From Arenibacter sp. 6A1 (GTDB lineage: Bacteria; Bacteroidota; Bacteroidia; Flavobacteriales; Flavobacteriaceae): a stretch of DNA of 64,000 bases. Location of the stretch: assembly GCF_012272855.1 (NCBI RefSeq), contig NZ_JAAXCQ010000001.1:62001-126000 (forward strand), read 5' to 3'. Positions within the stretch are counted from its first letter, which is position 1, and every line of letters begins with the position of its first letter. Of the stretch, positions 8,547-17,550 are shown one piece after another. The notes under the pieces are model-generated. The model had not been told where the DNA came from, did not search any database, and saw nothing but the letters and a program-made list of their open reading frames with translations. The translations under genes and the position numbers were made by a program.

Positions 8547-9767
8547 ATGAAACATTTAGTTGGACTATTATGCACGCTTACCTTTTTCTCGTGTAAGGAA
8601 AAAACAGAAAAAATCCCCGAATCGCTCGAGGATAAAGCTATGAGAATTCACAACAGCGTGATCACCATTGACACTCACGACGATTTTACCGTAGCTAATT
8701 TTACGGATAGTATTAACTACACTCAAAAATTGGACAATCAACTAAACCTTCCTAAAATGGATCTCGGCGGATTAGATGTTTCTTGGTTAATCGTATATAC
8801 GGGACAGGGAGAGTTAAACAAAGAGGGGTACGCGAAAGCAAAAGAGAATGCGATGGCGAAATTTGACGCTATTCACAGGCTCTGTGAAGACTATGCTCCA
8901 GACCAGATAGAACTTGCCTTAACTTCTGAAGACGTACGAAGGATTACCAAATCTGGAAAAAAGGTAGCCATGATAGGGGTAGAAAATGCCTACCCTATGG
9001 GAGAGGATTTATCGGAATTTGAAAATTACTATAATTTAGGAGCCAGATATATTTCTTTATCCCATAACGGACATAGTCAGTTTTGCGATTCCAACACCGG
9101 AGAGGAAGACGGAAAATGGCTCCATAACGGCTTAAGTGAATTAGGAAAGAAAGCCGTTGCTGAAATGAATAGGCTTGGTATTATGATCGATGTATCGCAT
9201 CCATCAAAAGAATCCATGAAACAAATGATAGCCCTGTCCAAGGCTCCTATAATCGCTTCTCACAGTTCGGCCCGAGCTTTGTGCAACCACAGCCGGAATT
9301 TGGATGACGAACAATTGCTATTGATGAAGGAAAACGGTGGTGTGGTTCAAACCGTGGCCTTTGCGTCTTACCTGAACACCGAAAAAAGCGAGGCTAGAGC
9401 GGCTTATATGCGAAAACTCTATGATGAAGTAGCAGACTCCTTAGGATTAGAAAACCACAAGGAGATAAGAAAAATCGCCAAGGAACTCGCTGCAAAAAGA
9501 GAAGATGCTGTACTAGGTGTAGCAGTTTCAGATTTCGTTGATCATATTGATTATATGGTCAATTTAATCGGAGTAGACCATGTAGGGATCAGCTCCGATT
9601 TCGATGGCGGTGGTGGTATAGAAGGATGGCAAGATGCCTCCGAAACCTTTAATGTCACCCTAGAACTAGTAAAAAGAAACTACTCCGAAGAAGACATAGA
9701 AAAGCTTTGGGGAGGCAACTTGTTGCGCGTTCTTGACAAGGTACAAGAAGTAGCGAACACCCTTTAG
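8547..9767 (+). CDS. Membrane dipeptidase (peptidase family M19), lipoprotein
   Basis: A 406-residue secreted dipeptidase. The N-terminus is a lipoprotein signal (LLCTLTFFSC, acylated Cys16). The zinc site of family M19 is visible: HxD in IDTHDDF (His44, Asp46), the bridging Glu in IGVENAYPMG, His residues in SLSHNGH and DVSHPS, and the substrate-binding IASHSSARALCNHSRN. The C-terminal VGISSDFDGGGG is also typical. The family hydrolyses dipeptides, often with a D- or dehydro residue at the C-terminal side, and acts outside the inner membrane. It is convergent with the thioesterase gene. Confidence 0.93.
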   Translation: MKHLVGLLCTLTFFSCKEKTEKIPESLEDKAMRIHNSVITIDTHDDFTVANFTDSINYTQKLDNQLNLPKMDLGGLDVSWLIVYTGQGELNKEGYAKAKENAMAKFDAIHRLCEDYAPDQIELALTSEDVRRITKSGKKVAMIGVENAYPMGEDLSEFENYYNLGARYISLSHNGHSQFCDSNTGEEDGKWLHNGLSELGKKAVAEMNRLGIMIDVSHPSKESMKQMIALSKAPIIASHSSARALCNHSRNLDDEQLLLMKENGGVVQTVAFASYLNTEKSEARAAYMRKLYDEVADSLGLENHKEIRKIAKELAAKREDAVLGVAVSDFVDHIDYMVNLIGVDHVGISSDFDGGGGIEGWQDASETFNVTLELVKRNYSEEDIEKLWGGNLLRVLDKVQEVANTL

Positions 9768-9773
9768 TAAAGC

Positions 9774-10169
9774 CTAGGATTTATTGGCCAATCGATCTTT
9801 GACAAATTCTACTTTAGTTTTGTTGTGAGGGAGCGGTTGGCCATCCTTTCCTAAGTTGACCATTACAATTTGATCTACGGTAACAATAGTTTCGCGAGTC
9901 ATCTTATTGCGAACTTCACAACTTAAGATAAGAGATGTTGCTCCGAATTTTAACGCCTCTATCCCTATTTCAACTATATCGCCCTCTACAGCGCTACTCA
10001 TAAAATTTATTTCAGACATATATTTGGTAACGACCTTCTTGTTTTCTAACTGAATTATACTGTACAGTGCGGCCTCCTCATCTATCCAGGCTAATAATCG
10101 GCCTCCGAACAAGGTGCCATTGGCGTTTAAATCTTCTGGTTTAACCCATTTTCTGGTGTGAAATCTCAT
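9774..10169 (-). CDS. Acyl-CoA thioesterase, hotdog fold (YciA/BFIT type)
   Basis: A single hotdog-domain protein of 131 residues with the family signature NANGTLFGGRLLAWIDEEAAL: Asn17 lies before the glycine turn and Asp30 at the start of the central helix. It hydrolyses acyl-CoA to free CoA and acid in the cytoplasm. Chain-length preference cannot be read here. It is convergent with the dipeptidase gene, with only six bases between stops. Confidence 0.88.
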   Translation of the reverse strand: MRFHTRKWVKPEDLNANGTLFGGRLLAWIDEEAALYSIIQLENKKVVTKYMSEINFMSSAVEGDIVEIGIEALKFGATSLILSCEVRNKMTRETIVTVDQIVMVNLGKDGQPLPHNKTKVEFVKDRLANKS

Positions 10170-10457
10170 AACGTATACTTTTATTTACTAAAGTTAGAAA
10201 AGTTTGTAGCGTAAAAACCATTAATCGCTCCTAATTGGATTGGTTTTTTCGATTTGAAAAATACTCCCTCCCCATTTCCTTAATTTCCCAATTAGAAGCC
10301 TTAATATATTTCATATTGACAAATCAACTTTTCCCTAAAGAAGGCGACCTTTAAGCCGTAAGGGGTAATAAGTCGGTCGTATAAATTGCGTAAAAACTGT
10401 CCAATATTTTTTTATTTAAGAGCCCCTAATTCATATCTTTATAAAAACCCCATAAAA

Positions 10458-10865
10458 ATGAGCGACAGATCCCTTCGTATCCTAGAAATACGACCGCTAA
10501 TTCCTTCTGCCAAGGTTTCCGAAAACATGAGCATTGAAGAACAGTTTCAGAACAAAACTTTACGCCCGGTCCTTAAAATGCAAAACTCCTTACTGCTGGT
10601 TGTTTTTAAGAATTACATAGAAAAACACAAGAACCGTTACTACGAACTTAACCTTAGCAAACGTATGTTATATATTGAAAATGCCATACAGAAGGATATA
10701 AAGTTCAGAAATTCTCTAAAAGGAATTATCATCGGTCAATTTACAACTGAAGAATACGCCCTGTATACAAAAAGTTCTTCGGCCTTAAATAAACGAATGA
10801 TGCAAATGGTAACAGAGCGTATTAAGGACCAATTACAGTATTTTGAAACGTCGGTTTTACTCTAG
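10458..10865 (+). CDS. Conserved hypothetical protein of Flavobacteriia
   Basis: A soluble helical protein of 135 residues when started at the ATG at 10458. The frame is open from an ATG at 10386, but the segment before 10458 looks like untranslated leader and contains a -7-like TATCTTTA at 10434-10441. Core motifs are EEQFQNKTLRPVLKMQN, YIENAIQKDIKFRNSLKG and SSALNKRMMQ. Homologues I recall carry the name glyoxalase in databases, but no glyoxalase metal motif is visible, so I treat the function as unknown. Its last nine bases overlap the end of the convergent DUF2461 gene. Confidence 0.7.
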   Translation: MSDRSLRILEIRPLIPSAKVSENMSIEEQFQNKTLRPVLKMQNSLLLVVFKNYIEKHKNRYYELNLSKRMLYIENAIQKDIKFRNSLKGIIIGQFTTEEYALYTKSSSALNKRMMQMVTERIKDQLQYFETSVLL

Positions 10866-11546
10866 CAAGGAGGCGCCATTTAAATCTGTAGTTAAAATAT
10901 CGCTCATAAGGTCAAAATATGGGCGTATGGCACGGAAAGAATCGTTTACCTTAGTTATAAAATCTGGGGACAACACTTCCTCGTCACTATACTCTTTCAC
11001 AAAAATAAATTGCTTTTGACGGATAAGGTCAATATCTGGATGTTCTCTATGGAACCCAGAGGGAGCGGTCTTAAGAGCCTCTCCTTTTAATTCGCCCCAT
11101 ATTTCATGAAAGGAAGGGGTATTGATTATGTTTCTTATTTCTGAGGCATCCGTTTCAAATTCCTTTCTAATTCTAAACAGATCTTCTTTGTTAGGGCCCC
11201 AAAATCCGGCCGCAATAAAAGACCCTTTTGGTTTTATTTGTATATAATACCCTCCTCTTAGCTGGGCTCCGGCCCGGGAAAACGACCCGGCGAAATGGGT
11301 TTTATAGGGTGTTTTGTTTTTGGAAAATCGCACATCCCTATAAATCCTAAACATTTTTTGTTGGTCTATCTCATCGTGTTCTTGAAGCCGCTCCTTTAAT
11401 GCCGTAAAAAAACCTTTCACCTCGGTTTCAATAATTTTAAATTCCTTTTTGCTATCTGTAAACCACTCTCTATTATTGTTTTTCTCTAATTTTTGCAGAA
11501 AAAGGAATGCCTCTTTCGTAATTACTTGCTGTGCCATACGACTCAT
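10857..11546 (-). CDS. DUF2461 family protein
   Basis: The protein has 229 residues when started at the ATG at 11546. The open frame reaches a TTG at 11567, but that codon lies inside the promoter -7 element, so the ATG is preferred. Signatures of DUF2461 (TIGR02453) are REWFTDSKKEF, the central FRIYRDVRFSKNKTPYKTHFAG, GGYYIQIKPKGSFIAAGFW and the C-terminal FVKEYSDEEV. No reaction has been established for this cytosolic family. It is divergent from cysE, sharing a palindromic promoter region. Confidence 0.85.
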   Translation of the reverse strand: MSRMAQQVITKEAFLFLQKLEKNNNREWFTDSKKEFKIIETEVKGFFTALKERLQEHDEIDQQKMFRIYRDVRFSKNKTPYKTHFAGSFSRAGAQLRGGYYIQIKPKGSFIAAGFWGPNKEDLFRIRKEFETDASEIRNIINTPSFHEIWGELKGEALKTAPSGFHREHPDIDLIRQKQFIFVKEYSDEEVLSPDFITKVNDSFRAIRPYFDLMSDILTTDLNGASLLE

Positions 11547-11553
11547 TTGATTG

Positions 11554-11572
11554 TAACTTTGTATCAAAGTTA
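11554..11572. promoter_or_regulatory. Palindromic divergent promoter core for DUF2461 gene and cysE
   Basis: The sequence TAACTTTGTATCAAAGTTA is a perfect palindrome with a 3-base centre. Each arm is an exact TAnnTTTG -7 element, at 11554-11561 for the plus strand (towards cysE) and 11565-11572 for the minus strand (towards DUF2461). Neither direction has a good TTG -33 element at the usual spacing. Initiation in the two directions should be mutually exclusive, and the dyad could also be an operator. Confidence 0.5.
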
Positions 11573-11635
11573 ACCAAATAAGATTGAGGTGATTTTGAAT
11601 TAATGGTTAATTTTGACTGATAAGGAATAGAATTC

Positions 11636-12430
11636 ATGGATAAATCAGAAATAATAAAAAACATAAAGGCGCATAAAAAACAGCCTAACTTAAGATTTGA
11701 ACTTAAAGAGAAGACAGAACTTTTTATAGACCGCTTGTTCTATACGCTTTTTGATATTGACACTCCAGTTGCCGAAAATTTGGATTTATTAGAGAAAGAA
11801 TTTCAGCACTTGGTAGATTTAGCTTGCTGGAAGGTAGACAAACCTTGTAAAAAAGTATGGGACAACTATGTTGTTAGATTACCTAAAATACTAGAAAAAC
11901 TAAACAAGGATGCCGAGGCCATCGTAGACTGCGACCCGGCTTCTCTCTCGATTGAAGAAGTGTATTTGGCCTATCCCGGATTTTATGCCATTGCTATTTA
12001 CAGGCTTGCCCATGAATTATGCAAGGACGGATTTCCTTTAGTTCCTCGTTTAATGACAGAATACGCCCATAGCAAAACTGGGGTAGATATAAACCCTGGA
12101 GCACAAATAGGGGAATCTTTTTTTATCGATCATGCTACTGGTGTTGTTATTGGAGAGACCGCCATCATTAAGGATAATGTAAAAATATATCAAGGAGTAA
12201 CCCTTGGGGCATTGTACGTTGCCAAAAACCTACAAAAAACAAAACGACACCCCACCATTGAGGACAATGTTACCATTTACGCCAATGCCACTATTTTAGG
12301 GGGTGAAACCATTATTGGAAAAAACTCCGTAATTGGCGGAAACGCATGGATAACAGCTTCTGTACCTGCTAACTCAACCGTTTTTCATTCCCCAGAAATT
12401 AAAATAAAACCCATTTCACATGCCTTATAG
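11636..12430 (+). CDS. cysE: Serine O-acetyltransferase
   Basis: A 264-residue enzyme that acetylates serine with acetyl-CoA, the first step of cysteine synthesis. The N-terminal helical domain covers about residues 1-130. The left-handed beta-helix follows with INPGAQIGESFFIDHATGVV and IGETAIIKDNVKIYQGVTLGA, including the catalytic Asp/His pair and the flexible loop. The C-terminal tail is not the classical Ile-ended one, so complex formation with the synthase cannot be assumed. It overlaps cysM by 11 bases, so the two are translated together. Confidence 0.95.
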   Translation: MDKSEIIKNIKAHKKQPNLRFELKEKTELFIDRLFYTLFDIDTPVAENLDLLEKEFQHLVDLACWKVDKPCKKVWDNYVVRLPKILEKLNKDAEAIVDCDPASLSIEEVYLAYPGFYAIAIYRLAHELCKDGFPLVPRLMTEYAHSKTGVDINPGAQIGESFFIDHATGVVIGETAIIKDNVKIYQGVTLGALYVAKNLQKTKRHPTIEDNVTIYANATILGGETIIGKNSVIGGNAWITASVPANSTVFHSPEIKIKPISHAL

Positions 12431-13304
12431 TATTTTAGATATTATTGGAAATACACCTTTAGTATTGTCCACTACCCTAAATTCCAACCCAAACGTTCAA
12501 CTTTTTTTTAAACTCGAAGGCCATAATCCGGGAGGAAGCGTGAAAGACCGAGCTGCTTTAAACATGATAAAAGGCGGATTAGATCGGGGCGATTATACAA
12601 GGGACTCTAAATTAATAGAAGCTACCAGTGGTAATACCGGAATAGCCTTAGCGATGATTGCCGGTATCTACGGATTAAACATAGAACTGGTCATGCCCGA
12701 GAACTCTACCAAAGAAAGGGTGCAGACCATGCGAGCCTACGGGGCAAAGGTTACCCTAACACCTGCAGATGTTGGTATTGAAGGCGCCAGGGATTACGCC
12801 GAAGCAAAAGTCAAGGAAGAAGGCTTTGTTATGATCAACCAATTTTCTAACGACGACAATTGGAAAGCACACTATAAAACCACAGGCCCGGAAATCTGGA
12901 AGGATACCAAAGAAAAAATAACACATTTTGTGTCTTCTATGGGTACAACAGGAACCATTATGGGTACCTCAACTTTTTTAAAAGAACAAAACCCCAAGAT
13001 ACAGGTTGTAGGTGTACAGCCCACCGATGAATCTAAAATTCCGGGAATACGAAAATGGCCAGAAGAATACCTTCCCAAGATATTTGACCCTAAAAAGGTA
13101 GATTCGGTCATGGAGGTTAGCCAAAAAGAGGCTGCCGAAATGGCTAAACGACTTGCAAAAGAAGAAGGGATTTTTGCAGGAATGAGTAGTGGCGGTGCTG
13201 TGGCGGCCGCTGTAAAACTTGCTCAAAGTATAGACAAAGGCGTTATCGTTACTATAATTTGTGATCGGGGCGATCGCTATCTGTCCTCCGATTTATTCGA
13301 TTAA
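12420..13304 (+). CDS. cysM: Cysteine synthase B (O-acetylserine sulfhydrylase)
   Basis: A fold-type II PLP enzyme of 294 residues that makes cysteine from O-acetylserine and sulfide. Lys42 in GGSVKDRAA binds PLP, the substrate loop is EATSGNTGIA, and the phosphate-binding glycines are in SSMGTTGTIMG. The sequence PNSTKERVQ-like (PENSTKERVQ) and KWPEEYLP are typical of the CysM branch. The start codon lies inside the end of cysE, giving a two-step cysteine operon closed by a terminator. Confidence 0.93.
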   Translation: MPYSILDIIGNTPLVLSTTLNSNPNVQLFFKLEGHNPGGSVKDRAALNMIKGGLDRGDYTRDSKLIEATSGNTGIALAMIAGIYGLNIELVMPENSTKERVQTMRAYGAKVTLTPADVGIEGARDYAEAKVKEEGFVMINQFSNDDNWKAHYKTTGPEIWKDTKEKITHFVSSMGTTGTIMGTSTFLKEQNPKIQVVGVQPTDESKIPGIRKWPEEYLPKIFDPKKVDSVMEVSQKEAAEMAKRLAKEEGIFAGMSSGGAVAAAVKLAQSIDKGVIVTIICDRGDRYLSSDLFD

Positions 13305-13364
13305 CCTCCTAGAGACTGTAAAATCTTACTTCGAAAGAAGTTTAAACGAATTATTGTATATAAC

Positions 13365-13392
13365 AAAAGAGCACCTGAGGTGCTCTTTTTAC
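13365..13392. terminator. Bidirectional terminator after cysM
   Basis: AAAAGAGCACC-TGA-GGTGCTCTTTTT forms a perfect 11-bp stem with A and T runs on both sides. It closes cysE-cysM on the plus strand and the small lipoprotein gene on the minus strand. Confidence 0.9.
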
Positions 13393-13410
13393 TGTAAATT
13401 CCCTGTTTTT

Positions 13411-13596
13411 TTATTGGGAATCATCGGTGGCATCATCAATCTCATCCTCAATCTCCTCTACACCTTCTTCGAGATCATCGCCTACTTTTTCAATTCCGTC
13501 TTCAATTTTTTCTTCTGTTGATTTTGTTTCCCTGCAACCAATCGTAATGGCTGAAAAGGCAAACAACATAATCATACTTAAAATTACTTTTTTCAT
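13411..13596 (-). CDS. Small acidic lipoprotein
   Basis: A 61-residue protein with a lipoprotein signal (MKKVILSMIMLFAFSAITIGC, lipidated Cys21). The mature part of about 40 residues is very acidic and helical (EEKIEDGIEKVGDDLEEGVEEIEDEIDD), with a roughly heptad-like spacing. It is likely anchored to a membrane in the envelope. The function is unknown. It ends at the bidirectional terminator shared with cysM. Confidence 0.75.
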   Translation of the reverse strand: MKKVILSMIMLFAFSAITIGCRETKSTEEKIEDGIEKVGDDLEEGVEEIEDEIDDATDDSQ

Positions 13597-13730
13597 TTTT
13601 TGAATTTTAAAAGTTTATATTATATGACATCTAACAATTTCAATAACAAGATAATACAATTTTCAGTTAAAATGATACATTCATAGTCCTTAATGCTTAA
13701 AATTGACTTTTTTTTCTTCTTAAAAAGACT

Positions 13731-14234
13731 TTATGAGCCCTGTGCAACGCTTTTTAAATGATCGGAAGAGTCTTTTAGCCAAGCATCCAACATCCAGCTC
13801 GTTTTCTCTAGATCGCGTATATATGCTCCTATTAGATCTACCGTACCCTCATCTTCTATCGTATTGGCTGCCTGTATAACCTTACTCATTTGGCTCAATA
13901 GAATTTTATGAGATCCTAAAATCTCGGAAACCATTTCTCGATCGTTTAAAAAACTTTCACTTTCTTCTATAGCCGAAGTTTTGAGGTAATCGCTATAATT
14001 ACTCAATGGATGATATCTCAAAGTCAGTACCCGTTCGGCAATCTCATCAATTTTTATCCTGGCATCTCCGTATAGTTCTTCGAACTTTTGATGCAATTCG
14101 AAAAAATTTTTCCCAAGGATATTCCAATGAAAATTTCTTAACTTTTGATAATACATGTGGTAATCGGCCAAAAGTGTATTTAATTCTACGACTACAGGTA
14201 ACAATTTTTCTTCTTTAATATTTAGATAGGTCAT
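13731..14234 (-). CDS. dps: Dps-family ferritin-like protein
   Basis: A protein of 167 residues with the Dps four-helix fold. The intersubunit ferroxidase ligands are conserved with correct spacing: His36 and His48, then Asp63 and Glu67 (in RNFHWN, ELHQ and KIDEIAERV). Such dodecamers oxidise Fe(II) with peroxide, store iron and protect DNA during starvation or oxidative stress. The N-terminus is short and lacks a lysine-rich DNA-binding tail. No OxyR or Fur site was recognised upstream. Confidence 0.92.
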   Translation of the reverse strand: MTYLNIKEEKLLPVVVELNTLLADYHMYYQKLRNFHWNILGKNFFELHQKFEELYGDARIKIDEIAERVLTLRYHPLSNYSDYLKTSAIEESESFLNDREMVSEILGSHKILLSQMSKVIQAANTIEDEGTVDLIGAYIRDLEKTSWMLDAWLKDSSDHLKSVAQGS

Positions 14235-14361
14235 AAATATGAAATAAATTTTAGTGATTGAACAATATGTTTTAAGTTGGGAAGAATATTGACAAGAAAG
14301 GCTATTCTAGAAAATAGCAGGTGGAATACAACCATTTGGATAGGCATCGGCCTTGTCTCCC

Positions 14362-14393
14362 AACACCCTCAAGATAACAACCTTAAGGGTGTT
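14362..14393. repeat. Hairpin between dps and corA
   Basis: AACACCCT at 14362-14369 pairs with AGGGTGTT at 14386-14393. No T-run follows in either direction, so it is a weak terminator candidate for corA or a transcript-end structure. Confidence 0.35.
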
Positions 14394-14448
14394 TCTCACA
14401 TTTTTAACGTCCTTTAACGAAGATTAAGAAGAATTAACTTAACAAAAA

Positions 14449-15555
14449 TTAAAGCCACCTCTTTTTTTTGAAGTATATTAACAAGCCTATAAAGATTATT
14501 AACATGAGTCCCCAAACGTAAAAATAACCATTCGGCATTTTTAACTCAGGTATATTTTCAAAGTTCATCCCATAAACCCCTACAATAAACGTCAATGGAA
14601 TAAAAATTGAAGCCATAATGGTCAGCACTTTCATCACCTCGTTCATTTTATTGCTGATATTGCTCATGTACATCTCCATTAAACTCATAGACATCTCCCT
14701 ATATATCTGCAGGCTTTCATTTATTTCTGTACTGTGATCCATAGCATCTCTCAAGAAAAGCTTGGTATCCTTAGAAATGAGCTCATGCTCAGAATCTATT
14801 AATTTATTTACAAGCTCCTTAACAGGATACACATATCTTCTGATTCTAAGGACTTCTTTCTTTAATTCCTGGATTTTATGTGCGGTTCGTGATTTAGGAT
14901 TTTCGTATACTTCCTCCTCTAAAAGTTCAATTTTCAGGTTTACGTTTTCAAGTACTACGTAATAATGATCTATGATAGCATCTAAAAGGGCAAAGAACAA
15001 ATAATCTGCAGACCTGGTCCTAATACGCCCTGTCTTGTTTGTAATACGATCCCTTAAGCCATTAAACACATCGTCTTTGAGCTCTTGAAAAACCACAACG
15101 GTATTCTTGGACAAGACCAATGCAACATGCTCGGCCACCAATTCATTTTCGGCGTCTAAATAAAGCATTTTAAAAACCCCAAAAATATAATTATCGTATT
15201 CATCTATTTTTGCTCGCTGATTGGTGTTTACGGCGTCTTCAATGGATAATGGATTTAATCCAAGTGTTTTACCTAGTTTTTCTACAAAAAACTCGTCGCT
15301 TAGCCCAATTACATCTATCCAAGTGGTTGTAGGTGAAGCCGTCAACTCGTCAATAAATGTAAGCCCATCAGGGGTATCTGGGTCAATCGTCCGCTCAAGG
15401 ATAGAGTTTTCATCATATTCCAATACATTGACCGAAGTACTCCCCCCGTCCCTATTCCCCATGTAAATAACAGTTCCTGGAGCTTTCCCCATTTTCTGAT
15501 GTCTTTTGGAGTGTTTTTTTGGAGGTATATTTTTGTTGGGTTTCTTTTTGGCCAT
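14449..15555 (-). CDS. corA: Magnesium/cobalt transporter CorA
   Basis: A 368-residue inner-membrane channel for Mg2+ (and Co2+ in some members). There is a long soluble N-terminal domain with a Lys-rich start (MAKKKPNKNIPPKKHSKRH). Helical segments follow, then two C-terminal membrane helices: TIMASIFIPLTFIVGVYG, ending in the selectivity motif YGMNF, and FYVWGLMLIIFIGLLIYF, followed by the basic KKKRWL tail. All hallmark parts of a pentameric CorA are present. The gene is monocistronic. Confidence 0.95.
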   Translation of the reverse strand: MAKKKPNKNIPPKKHSKRHQKMGKAPGTVIYMGNRDGGSTSVNVLEYDENSILERTIDPDTPDGLTFIDELTASPTTTWIDVIGLSDEFFVEKLGKTLGLNPLSIEDAVNTNQRAKIDEYDNYIFGVFKMLYLDAENELVAEHVALVLSKNTVVVFQELKDDVFNGLRDRITNKTGRIRTRSADYLFFALLDAIIDHYYVVLENVNLKIELLEEEVYENPKSRTAHKIQELKKEVLRIRRYVYPVKELVNKLIDSEHELISKDTKLFLRDAMDHSTEINESLQIYREMSMSLMEMYMSNISNKMNEVMKVLTIMASIFIPLTFIVGVYGMNFENIPELKMPNGYFYVWGLMLIIFIGLLIYFKKKRWL

Positions 15556-15701
15556 GGGTTCTATTATTGTGGTTTTTCTAATCTAGTCGTAAACAGTTAT
15601 CTACTAATTTAGTATTTATTGACTTCCTACATAAATTTAATTCCGACAATAAACAAGAAGAAGGATCTGGTAAATGAATTTTTTAAGAATCGGAAATCGT
15701 A

Positions 15702-16487
15702 TTAATTAAACTCTAGGCTATTCAGCAATAATCCAGAGCCAGGAGCTACAAAAGTTAAGGTAGGGGAATCTACTTCTTCCAGGGATATAATTATATCCTC
15801 GAGGGTTAGTATTCCTTTCCCAAGTTGAATTAGTGCTCCCATAATCATTCTTATTTGATACCGCATAAAACCCGCTCCTTTTATATGCAAGGCATAGCTG
15901 TATTCGGGAAAAAAATTGGCCTGTAATATTTCATTACGCTTTATTTCGCAGGAATCAACTGTGCGGTTCACTTTGGTATTGGGCTGCAACCTAGCTGTAT
16001 AGGAAGAAAAATTATGTGTTCCTACAAACAGGGCCGCCCCTTTTTTCATTAATTCCAAATCTAATTCTTCTATAATATTGGCTAAAAAAGGAGCCGCAAA
16101 GGGGTGGTTCTTTTGCCCATAAGAAAAAAGATACACATATTCCTTGCATTTACTTTCTTTGATGATATTAAAGTTTTCATCGACCGTATCCATGCTGGTT
16201 ACGCGGATATCTGGGGGAAGGTTGGCATTGAATTCTTCTAAAAAATCAGTAGGGCTCGTTATGGGCTCGTCATCTAAAAACAATTCAAAGGCAGTATTAA
16301 GTGCAGACACCTTGGCGTCGGTCCGTCCGGCTCCTAAAATTTTAAATTTCTTCTCGGGCAATATGTACTTTAAGGTTTTAACCAACATGCCTTCTATTGT
16401 TTTATGCTGTGGTTGTTTTTGCCAACCACTATACCGAAATCCTAAAAATTGCACATGAATTAAGTAATAAAACCGTTGTCGTTGCAT
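15702..16487 (-). CDS. truA: tRNA pseudouridine synthase, TruA family
   Basis: The frame opens from a TTG at 16544, but the ATG at 16487 fits the family better and gives 261 residues. The catalytic Asp57 is in GAGRTDAKVSA. HNFSSYTARLQPNTKVNRTV, IKGAGFMRYQIRMIMGALIQLG and a final GLLLNSLEF are TruA signatures. The family converts U38-40 of the tRNA anticodon arm to pseudouridine. The sequence is somewhat divergent, so it could be the second TruA-like protein that some Bacteroidota carry. Confidence 0.85.
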   Translation of the reverse strand: MQRQRFYYLIHVQFLGFRYSGWQKQPQHKTIEGMLVKTLKYILPEKKFKILGAGRTDAKVSALNTAFELFLDDEPITSPTDFLEEFNANLPPDIRVTSMDTVDENFNIIKESKCKEYVYLFSYGQKNHPFAAPFLANIIEELDLELMKKGAALFVGTHNFSSYTARLQPNTKVNRTVDSCEIKRNEILQANFFPEYSYALHIKGAGFMRYQIRMIMGALIQLGKGILTLEDIIISLEEVDSPTLTFVAPGSGLLLNSLEFN

Positions 16488-17079
16488 GCTTTTGTTAATT
16501 GTAATGTTTTGTTTTTTTCTGTTAAAATTTATTCTTGATAACAAAAAGACTATATAGTTTATTATATTTTAATATATCGGTAACAATAATACTCTAAACC
16601 CATCAATTATACTCCAAAAACAGCGGATAAAACCATTTTATCTACTATAACACAAGTGATGTTTGCTTTTTAAGCTAAACTAAAACCTGTGTTTCCATTT
16701 CTGTTTTTTTAGGAGTTCGAAATTTTCGTAAAGAAAAGACAGCATGAAAAGATGGGATTTCTAAAAAACAACCGATATAACAGGCTTTTCTGGAGCTAGC
16801 AACATCAAAAACCAACATAAAATTATTGTCTTTTTTCGGTGTTTTATTTTTTTAAAAAAGCCATTTTTCACCTAGTTTAGCCCCCCTTTATTACCTTAAA
16901 CACATTGTGTAATTATATCTGTCTAAATTTAATTATTAATTAAATACCTCATCAAACACAATGTGTTCCCGATAAACGGTATTTCCTCTAGCAACTTATA
17001 CCTTTTATCGATTAATTTGATTGTTTTAATAATTCAGCACCATCTTTGTGTTTTGAAAAAAATAGTGAACAATCCCAGA
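16488..17079. other. Intergenic region, AT-rich
   Basis: About 590 bases between the divergent truA and a small membrane protein gene. No ORF with coding character is seen. A frame open from a GTG at 16963 leads into the downstream gene, but its first 39 codons do not align with the paralogue, so they are taken as non-coding. A promoter candidate lies at its right end. Confidence 0.45.
17016..17048 (+). promoter_or_regulatory. Candidate promoter of the first membrane paralogue
   Basis: TTTG at 17016-17019, then 21 bases and CATCTTTG at 17041-17048, which is one mismatch from TAnnTTTG. Initiation would fall about 25 bases before the ATG at 17080. Confidence 0.35.
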
Positions 17080-17550
17080 ATGAAATTCATTTTACGTTTT
17101 TTTTCCTTTAAAGTTTGCCTTCTTCTATCAGTGATCACACTGGTTTTTCTAGTTGTATTAAACTTTTATGGTCTTTATTCCAATAAATTCTACTTTAATA
17201 AGGTCGATAATTATATTTTTCCAGTTTTAGCCGTTGTTCACCTTATATATCTTTATGTTTTAAACAATCGGATTAAAAGATCTACCTCTATAGATTCCAC
17301 AGTGCTAAATTTGGAATATGGTTTATATCCTGCATTTTTAATTTACATGTATAGAGGTGCTGAAGCTTTAATAAATCTCTTCTCTTATAGCAAGTTCGAA
17401 AGCTCCCTGCAATCGGAAGCATTTCATTTCACGGTAATTTCGATATCCTTGATGTATTTTTTCTTAGCGCTGCTGAGCCTTATAACTTTTAGACATAGAC
17501 AACGAATACTAGGCCATTACCACTTTTTAATATTAAACAAGCACCAATAA
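17080..17550 (+). CDS. Four-helix membrane protein, paralogue 1
   Basis: A 156-residue protein started at the ATG at 17080, because from there it aligns without gaps to the gene 650 bases downstream. Four membrane segments are apparent, near residues 11-31, 43-61, 78-97 and 115-140. The loop NFYGLYSNKFYFNKVDNYIFPVLAVVHLIYLYVL is the best-conserved part. No known family was recognised. Cell location is the inner membrane by hydrophobicity. Confidence 0.6.
   Translation: MKFILRFFSFKVCLLLSVITLVFLVVLNFYGLYSNKFYFNKVDNYIFPVLAVVHLIYLYVLNNRIKRSTSIDSTVLNLEYGLYPAFLIYMYRGAEALINLFSYSKFESSLQSEAFHFTVISISLMYFFLALLSLITFRHRQRILGHYHFLILNKHQ

Noticed and set aside
16963-17079. Extended N-terminus of the first membrane paralogue from a GTG
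   Set aside because: The second paralogue aligns exactly from the ATG at 17080, and a promoter candidate lies inside the extension.
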